From: Promineifilum sp.
Lineage (GTDB): Bacteria > Chloroflexota > Anaerolineae > Promineifilales > Promineifilaceae
Assembly (NCBI GenBank): GCA_018058545.1
Contig: JAGOZU010000024.1
Span: 1 to 38,273, forward strand
Direction of reading: 5' to 3'
DNA: 38,273 bases
Position numbers and translations under genes: made by a program. Shown piece after piece: positions 33,984-38,273 of the stretch. The stretch's first letter is position 1; the number at the start of each line of letters is the position of its first letter. Under the pieces are notes generated by a model. The model did not search any database, was not told where the DNA came from, and saw nothing but the letters and a program-made list of their open reading frames with translations.

Positions 33984-35446
33984 TTAGCGCGGCCAGGAAG
34001 CGTCGATTTCTTTCAGAGCCGTATCCAGATCGGTGGAGCCACTGATCCAGTCCGTCATGCCCTTCCAGAAGGAACCGGAGCCAACTTCAGCCGGCATCAG
34101 GTCGGAGGCGTCGAAGCGAACGCTGGTGGCGTTCAGCAGCAACTCCGCAACCTTGCGGTCGATGTAGGTGGTGTACCAGTCCAGGTCGGCGTCCTTGTGC
34201 GGGGAAAGCGTTCCACCGGCGCGGACCCAGCCCTCAACACCGGCGGCCGTGGAGAAGAACTCCATCAGAGCGCGGACTTCGGGGCGGTCGTTGAACATGA
34301 CCATCATGTCGCCGGCGACCAGCGCGGGACGACCCAGGCTCTCGTCGATGGGCGGCAGGTAGAAGAAGTCGTAGTCTTCGCCGGCAACCAGAGCGTCATT
34401 GCCAAAGAAACCGGTGATCCAGGCCGCCTGGGCATGGAACCAGCAGCCGGGCGGGTCGGTGAACATCGGGACAGGGGAGTCGCCGATGAAGGTCGAGACG
34501 ATCGAGGGCACGCCGCCGTAGACATAGTCGTCATTGAGCCAGATCTCGGCCATCTTCTCGGCCGCGAGCTTCACTTCGGGCGACTCAAAGGGCAGATCGC
34601 CGGTGACCCACTTGTCGTAGTTCTCCAGCGAGGTCGTGCGCAGCATGATGTTCTCCATCCAGTCCGTGGCCACCCAACCGGTAGCCGCGCCGGACTCGAT
34701 GCCGATGCACCAGGCGGTGTCGCCGTCATCAGCGATCTGCTGGGTCAGGTCCAGCATCTCATCCCAGGTCTCGGGCACAACATAGCCGGCGGCGTCGAAC
34801 TGGGCCTTGGGGTAGAAGACCATGCTCTTGGCCGAGGCGCGCTGCCAGACGCCGGCGATGATGTCGTTGCCGTCGGCGCCGGGCATCGTCGACATGTCGA
34901 TCCAGCTGTCGATGTAGGTCTCCTGCAGCTTCTCGCGCGGCAGGAAGGTGCTGACGTCTACCAGCTTGCCGGCGGAAGCAAAGCGCTGGGCCATGGCAGG
35001 CTGGGAGATGTTGGCAACATCGGGCGGGGAACCCGCGTCGACGGAGACGTTGATCTGGGTCTCGAATTCCTTCGAGCCTTCGTAGACAACATCGATACCG
35101 GTGGCTTCCTCAAATGGGGCCAGGGCGAGTTCCATCTTGGTGGCTTCCTCGTCAACCATGACACCCCACAGGCTCACTTTCGTGCCTTTGAACTCGCCGG
35201 CTTTGGCGCGCTCCAGGAAGGAACCCTCGGCTACAGGAGCCTCGGTCGGGGCCGGGGCCTCAGTCGGGGCCGGGGCTTCGGTCGGGGCCGCCACTTCAGT
35301 GGCAACGGCGGCAACGGTGGGAGCAACTTGCTCAACCACGGCCTGGACAGTGGGGCGACCTGCTCCACGGTGGGCGCGGCTCCGCCACAGGCGACCAGGA
35401 AGGCCGTCAAGGCTACCATCAAAACTACTAATACCAAACGTTTCAT
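33984..35446 (-). CDS. Sugar ABC transporter substrate-binding lipoprotein (SBP2), interrupted by a frameshift
   Basis: The natural start is the ATG at 35446, after GGAGG. It gives a lipoprotein signal peptide, MKRLVLVVLMVALTAFLVAC, with a lipobox. After VEQVAP the reading frame changes: the mature protein continues in another frame (from about 35350) with PTVQAVVEQVAPTVAAV, a Pro/Thr/Glu/Ala tether and a 400-residue CUT1-type binding domain. Adding one C to the four-C run at 35352-35355 (G on the plus strand) restores a single frame of about 488 residues and a repeated VEQVAPTV phrase. The break is a homopolymer indel, either an assembly error or a recent mutation. If real, the product would lack its export signal. 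Starting at 35339 gives the unshifted part only. No permease genes are adjacent. Confidence 0.88.
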
Positions 35447-35476
35447 TCTTTCCTCCGTAAAGGGACTAATATTGGG

Positions 35477-35504
35477 TTTATACCCGAACTAAAACCGATC
35501 TCAA
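35477..35504 (-). promoter_or_regulatory. Promoter of the SBP2 gene
   Basis: On the minus strand TTGAGA (35499-35504, five of six) and TATAAA (35477-35482, five of six) are 16 bases apart. The predicted transcript starts about 25 bases before the ATG at 35446. It suggests SBP2 and the downstream nag genes can be transcribed apart from the ROK genes. Confidence 0.6.
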
Positions 35505-35540
35505 ACAGGAAATGGGGGGTGGGTTGCTTCGTTGCTCTTC

Positions 35541-36518
35541 TCATTTACCTCCTGCTAATATCTCCGATGTTGGGGCAGGCGCCAGATATACCGCGCCCAT
35601 AACCCCGGCATTGTAATCGGACGGCAGGACGACGACCTTTTCATCGGGCATCATCGAGGCCGTCAAAGGCGAATCGGAGCGCATAGCCTCCATCGCCGCT
35701 CGCAAGGGACGTTCAAAGGCCGCGCCGGCGCGAGTTACCCCGCCGCCGAGGACCACCTTTTCGACGTCATAGGCCATCAACAATAAATAGATGGCACGGC
35801 TCAGATAACCGGCCGCGCGCTCGATAATCCGGCGGGCAACGGGATGTCCCGCGGCCGCCAGTCGATACACCTCAACGGTAGACAATGGCCCTTCGTCTCG
35901 ACCGGGGTTTATTTCCGCTGCCTGGGCAGCGATGGCCGGGCCGGCGGCAAACGCTTCCAGGCAGCCGTATGCGCCGCAGACGCAGCGCGGACCGGTGGGA
36001 TCGACGGGAATGTGACCGATCTCCCCAGCCATGCCGTGAGCGCCGCGATAAAGACGCCCGTCCAGCACCAGTCCGGCGGCGATGCCTGTGCCGATGCTCA
36101 GATAGGCCAGACTGCTCAACGGCTCTCTCTCGCAGGCCCAGCGATACGCTCCCCAGGCGGCCGCGCGCACGTCGTTCTCCAGCGCGACCGGCACGCCAAG
36201 AGCTTCCTGCAGGGCCTGGCGCAGCGGATAAGGCTCGCGCAGATTCAGGTTGACGGCCAGACGCACCGTGCCGTTCAACGGATCAACCTGTCCCGGCACG
36301 CCCACGCCCACGGCCGAAACGCCGGCCGCGAAAATATCCGCGTCTCGTCCGGCATCGCGCAGAACGTCTTCGACCACGGCAACCGTGCCGGCGACGAGAC
36401 GGGCGGGAGAGGCGACATCGGTCGGCCGAACCGCACGGCCCAACGAGCGACCGTGTGCGTCGACCACCAGGGCGGCCGTTTTGGTTCCACCGATATCGAG
36501 ACCGATGCGCAATGTCAT
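35541..36518 (-). CDS. ROK family sugar kinase, probable N-acetylglucosamine kinase
   Basis: A 325-residue ROK kinase without a DNA-binding domain. It has the phosphate-binding DIGGTKTAA at residues 8-16, the catalytic Asp116 in VALENDVRAAAWG, and the ROK zinc site GEIGHIPVD with His169 and the CVCGAYGCLE cluster (Cys179, 181 and 186). ROK kinases use glucose, N-acetylglucosamine, N-acetylmannosamine or fructose. GlcNAc is inferred because nagZ, nagA and a GlcN-6-P deaminase candidate lie downstream and there is no PTS gene. The Glk-type glucokinase elsewhere in the window already covers glucose. Its start overlaps the stop of the ROK regulator gene (36515-36518, ATGA). Confidence 0.9.
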   Translation of the reverse strand: MTLRIGLDIGGTKTAALVVDAHGRSLGRAVRPTDVASPARLVAGTVAVVEDVLRDAGRDADIFAAGVSAVGVGVPGQVDPLNGTVRLAVNLNLREPYPLRQALQEALGVPVALENDVRAAAWGAYRWACEREPLSSLAYLSIGTGIAAGLVLDGRLYRGAHGMAGEIGHIPVDPTGPRCVCGAYGCLEAFAAGPAIAAQAAEINPGRDEGPLSTVEVYRLAAAGHPVARRIIERAAGYLSRAIYLLLMAYDVEKVVLGGGVTRAGAAFERPLRAAMEAMRSDSPLTASMMPDEKVVVLPSDYNAGVMGAVYLAPAPTSEILAGGK

Positions 36519-37696
36519 GCGATTCCCAACTCCCGATTTAACAACAGGGCCGAACAGCCCAGCATGACGATGTCGGCAGCTTTATGCACGCCAAGGGAAG
36601 AAAAACGCACGTTCGTCGCCTGGGCCATAGCCGGCAGAACGCGCTGGTGCATTTCGGCCACCATGGCGTCGAGAAAAACGCCGTCCAAATCGACCGGACG
36701 CCCGGCCAGGACCATATTGCGGATGTTGAACGCCCCCACGAGGCTGGCGGCGGCCGCGCCAAGGTAGCGCCCGGCATCGACGGCGATATCGACGGCGACG
36801 GGATCATGGGCCAATACAGCTTCGTGAAAATGGAGCCAGGTGGGCGCTCCGGAACCGAACAGAGGCGATTCAGGGCAGTCGACGGCCGCCGCCCGGGCCA
36901 GAATGGCGCGGATGCTGCTGGTCGTTTCCAGACAGCCCCGGTTGCCACAGGTGCAAAGATCGCCGCCGGGGTTGACGACCACGTGGCCGATCTCGCCCGC
37001 GCCGAAGCCGTCGCCATAGAAGGGGCGGCCGCCTAATATGATGCCGGCGCCGATGCCGCGCCCGATGCGAATGACAATGAGATTGTCGCTGTCAAGGTCG
37101 ACACCGTAGGTAAACTCAGCCAGCGCGGCCATGTGGCTGTCGTTGGCCACGTGGACCGGGATGCCGAACCGCTCTTCCAGCAAGTCGCGCAAGGGCAGAT
37201 TGACCCAGCCCGGATTGACGGCTCGCAGAACGATGCCGTTGTCGGGATCGACCAGTCCGGGGGTGGCCACGGCGAGACCCAGCAGGGGAGAGTCGGTTTG
37301 CGACAGGATCGTATCGGCCAGACGATAGACGATCTGGAGCGCCTCATCGCCGCGCGCGCCATGGGTCGGCAAGCCGGCGCGGGCTTCGATCTCGCCATTC
37401 AGATTCAACGCCAGAGCGCGGAATTCATCACCGCTGAGGTCCAGAGCCAGCAGGTGGCGGGCGTCACTATTGACGGACAGGAGTGTGGGACGTTTGCCGC
37501 CGGCCGAAGGACCCTGGCCCGCTTCAACAACCAGCTCGCTTTCGAGCAGGTCGCTGACGATGGTGGAGACGGTGGGGCGGGTGAGACCGGTGTGTCGGGC
37601 AATGTCGGCCCGGCTGACACGGCCGCTGTTGAAGATCGTACGCAAGACGAGGCGGCTGTTATGGTCTCTGGTGTGGCGGCGGGTTGCCTTTTCCAT
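36515..37696 (-). CDS. ROK family transcriptional repressor (NagC/XylR type)
   Basis: A 393-residue regulator. A winged helix-turn-helix at about residues 14-75 has LVLRTIFNSGRVSRADIARHTGLTRPTVSTIV-like spacing of helices and a recognition helix at TRPTVSTIVSDLLE. The rest is a ROK sugar-binding domain with VHVANDSHMAAL and the zinc site GEIGHVVVN followed by CTCGNRGCLE. Proteins of this group repress sugar-catabolism genes and are released by the sugar or its phosphate. The kinase gene overlaps its 3' end, so the two are coexpressed. A promoter and a perfect 19-bp palindrome lie immediately upstream, consistent with autoregulation. The ATG at 37696 has no obvious ribosome-binding site. Confidence 0.92.
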   Translation of the reverse strand: MEKATRRHTRDHNSRLVLRTIFNSGRVSRADIARHTGLTRPTVSTIVSDLLESELVVEAGQGPSAGGKRPTLLSVNSDARHLLALDLSGDEFRALALNLNGEIEARAGLPTHGARGDEALQIVYRLADTILSQTDSPLLGLAVATPGLVDPDNGIVLRAVNPGWVNLPLRDLLEERFGIPVHVANDSHMAALAEFTYGVDLDSDNLIVIRIGRGIGAGIILGGRPFYGDGFGAGEIGHVVVNPGGDLCTCGNRGCLETTSSIRAILARAAAVDCPESPLFGSGAPTWLHFHEAVLAHDPVAVDIAVDAGRYLGAAAASLVGAFNIRNMVLAGRPVDLDGVFLDAMVAEMHQRVLPAMAQATNVRFSSLGVHKAADIVMLGCSALLLNRELGIA

Positions 37697-37716
37697 AAGG
37701 GTCGCGAATCGACTAT

Positions 37717-37735
37717 GTAAGTTAACTTAACTTAC
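37717..37735. promoter_or_regulatory. Candidate operator of the ROK repressor
   Basis: GTAAGTTAA-C-TTAACTTAC is a perfect 19-base inverted repeat. It lies 20 bases before the repressor start codon and seven bases after the -10 box, so bound protein would cover the transcription start. AT-rich palindromes of this form are typical ROK operators. I found no second copy in the window. Confidence 0.72.
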
Positions 37736-37742
37736 AAAGTAT

Positions 37743-37772
37743 ATGATAACGCCTCACATCCCCTTTTGTCAA
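37743..37772 (-). promoter_or_regulatory. Promoter of the ROK repressor-kinase operon
   Basis: On the minus strand a perfect TTGACA (37767-37772) and TATCAT (37743-37748, five of six) are 18 bases apart. The palindrome follows directly downstream. This is the best promoter match in the right half of the window. Confidence 0.75.
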
Positions 37773-37801
37773 CAGGCAATTTTCGGGCTTGATCGTCTTT
37801 C

Positions 37802-37830
37802 TTGTCGCATATTTTGAGTTATGGTAAGAT
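37802..37830 (+). promoter_or_regulatory. Candidate divergent promoter for the gene at the right edge
   Basis: TTGTCG (37802-37807, four of six) and TAAGAT (37825-37830, four of six) are 17 bases apart. The transcript would have a leader of about 150 bases before the ATG at 37986. It is divergent from the ROK promoter, with the two -35 boxes about 30 bases apart. Confidence 0.4.
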
Positions 37831-37856
37831 GTCGTCAGCAGAAGAGGGGATGTCGC

Positions 37857-37961
37857 CTAAGAGCGGAATCCGAACAGACGGCTCAGGTCGGTTGAAGTGC
37901 GCGGATGGCCGAGCGCGCCGGGTAGTCGGGTGAACGGGTTCGAAAAATCCATTCCGCGAGG
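37857..37961 (+). ncRNA. Possible structured 5' leader
   Basis: GCGGAAT (37863-37869) and ATTCCGC (37951-37957) are perfect seven-base complements some 80 bases apart, with further CCT/AGG pairing outside. Inside, GGGTT/AATCC and GCGCG/CGCGC can form local hairpins. The layout recalls a closed multi-branch RNA, but it fits no riboswitch or tRNA that I know: a conserved T-loop C and an anticodon arm are missing. It may be chance. Confidence 0.3.
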
Positions 37962-37985
37962 ATATAAGCAGGTAGGTGACAAACT

Positions 37986-38273
37986 ATGGACATCATCAAT
38001 CGACGGCCCGGCTTAACAGCGCTGATAGCATTTATCGCCGGGCTAATCATCGGTCTTGTGGTACTTGGCTGGGGCCTGTTCCCTGTTGAGTATACCGGGG
38101 CCGATCCTTCCGGCCTCTTTCCCGAGTATCAGGCTCAATTGGTCCGCAACGCGGCCGAACTCTACGCCTTCGACAACAATCAGGAAAGACTGCGCAATAC
38201 TATAGGCAATTGGGGGGGCGATGCGGTCGCCTGCGAGCTGGCTAAAACCTCCCTCGATCCGGCCGACCAGGTG
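37986..38273 (+). CDS. Single-pass membrane protein, 3' truncated
   Basis: The frame from the ATG at 37986 stays open for 96 codons to the window edge. It begins MDIINRRPGL and has one strong hydrophobic helix at about residues 10-32 (LTALIAFIAGLIIGLVVLGW). The following outer region has charged and aromatic residues (EYQAQLVRNAAELYAFDNNQ) and is likely helical. The positive residues before the helix suggest the N-terminus is inside and the bulk is outside the membrane. I do not recognise the family from this fragment. The ribosome-binding site is weak, AGGTAGGTGA. The gene is divergent from the ROK repressor and could share its control region. Confidence 0.72.
   Translation, partial: MDIINRRPGLTALIAFIAGLIIGLVVLGWGLFPVEYTGADPSGLFPEYQAQLVRNAAELYAFDNNQERLRNTIGNWGGDAVACELAKTSLDPADQV

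Noticed and set aside
34197-35492. Long plus-strand open frame of 431 codons opposite SBP2
   Set aside because: It is a shadow of the binding-protein gene. It has Gly/Arg/His-rich antisense composition, and the minus-strand frame matches a known family.
37863-37957. tRNA gene in the leader before 37986
   Set aside because: A seven-pair acceptor-like stem exists, but there is no anticodon arm, no proper D-arm and the T-arm lacks its conserved C. It is not a tRNA.

Overview
The window is about 38 kb of GC-rich bacterial chromosome, probably from a Chloroflexota species of the Anaerolineae type. That assignment is an inference from several traits: Thr-Pro-Thr linkers in a secreted protein, a VanZ domain joined to a lectin-like domain, sugar ABC operons without an ATPase, a bacterial translin next to a DUF3467 protein, and KamA. 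I see no prophage, insertion sequence, CRISPR array, rRNA or tRNA. The window opens inside one gene and closes inside another.

Left part (1-9.3 kb). Three plus-strand genes for surface glycans or envelope come first: a truncated GT4 glycosyltransferase, CDP-glucose 4,6-dehydratase and a VanZ-like membrane protein. A minus-strand run meets them tail to tail. Read in its own direction it is an orphan N6-adenine DNA methyltransferase, endonuclease III, an ECF sigma factor, a soluble zinc-finger anti-sigma factor, glucokinase and 6-phosphogluconolactonase. An unrecognised 156-residue protein is divergent from the methyltransferase.

Middle part (9.4-22.7 kb). A 1577-residue exported protein has two FG-GAP/VCBS propellers, Thr/Pro linkers made of tandem DNA repeats, a carbohydrate-binding-like domain and an unrecognised C-terminal domain. 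Lysine 2,3-aminomutase follows on the other strand. It has the radical SAM, PLP and lysine-binding residues but seems to lack the structural zinc site. A MacB/LolD-type exporter comes next, with its ATPase fused to a cyclic-nucleotide-binding domain. Divergent from it are archease and RtcB (RNA repair) and a GT9 glycosyltransferase.

Right part (22.6-37.7 kb). About 15 kb on the minus strand looks like a salvage locus for N-acetylglucosamine-containing wall or chitin fragments. In transcription order it holds a ROK repressor, a ROK sugar kinase, a sugar-binding lipoprotein with a one-base frameshift, NagZ, NagA, a polytopic membrane protein with a spermidine-synthase-like domain, a two-SIS-domain putative GlcN-6-P deaminase, a second sugar-binding lipoprotein, two MalF/MalG permeases, DUF3467 and translin. 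The proposed flow is import, release of GlcNAc by NagZ, phosphorylation by the ROK kinase, deacetylation by NagA, and deamination to fructose-6-P by the SIS protein. A perfect 19-bp palindrome lies just downstream of a good promoter ahead of the ROK repressor and is a strong candidate operator. Several stem-loops and internal promoters divide the locus into subunits. A divergent, truncated single-pass membrane protein, preceded by a possibly structured leader, closes the window.
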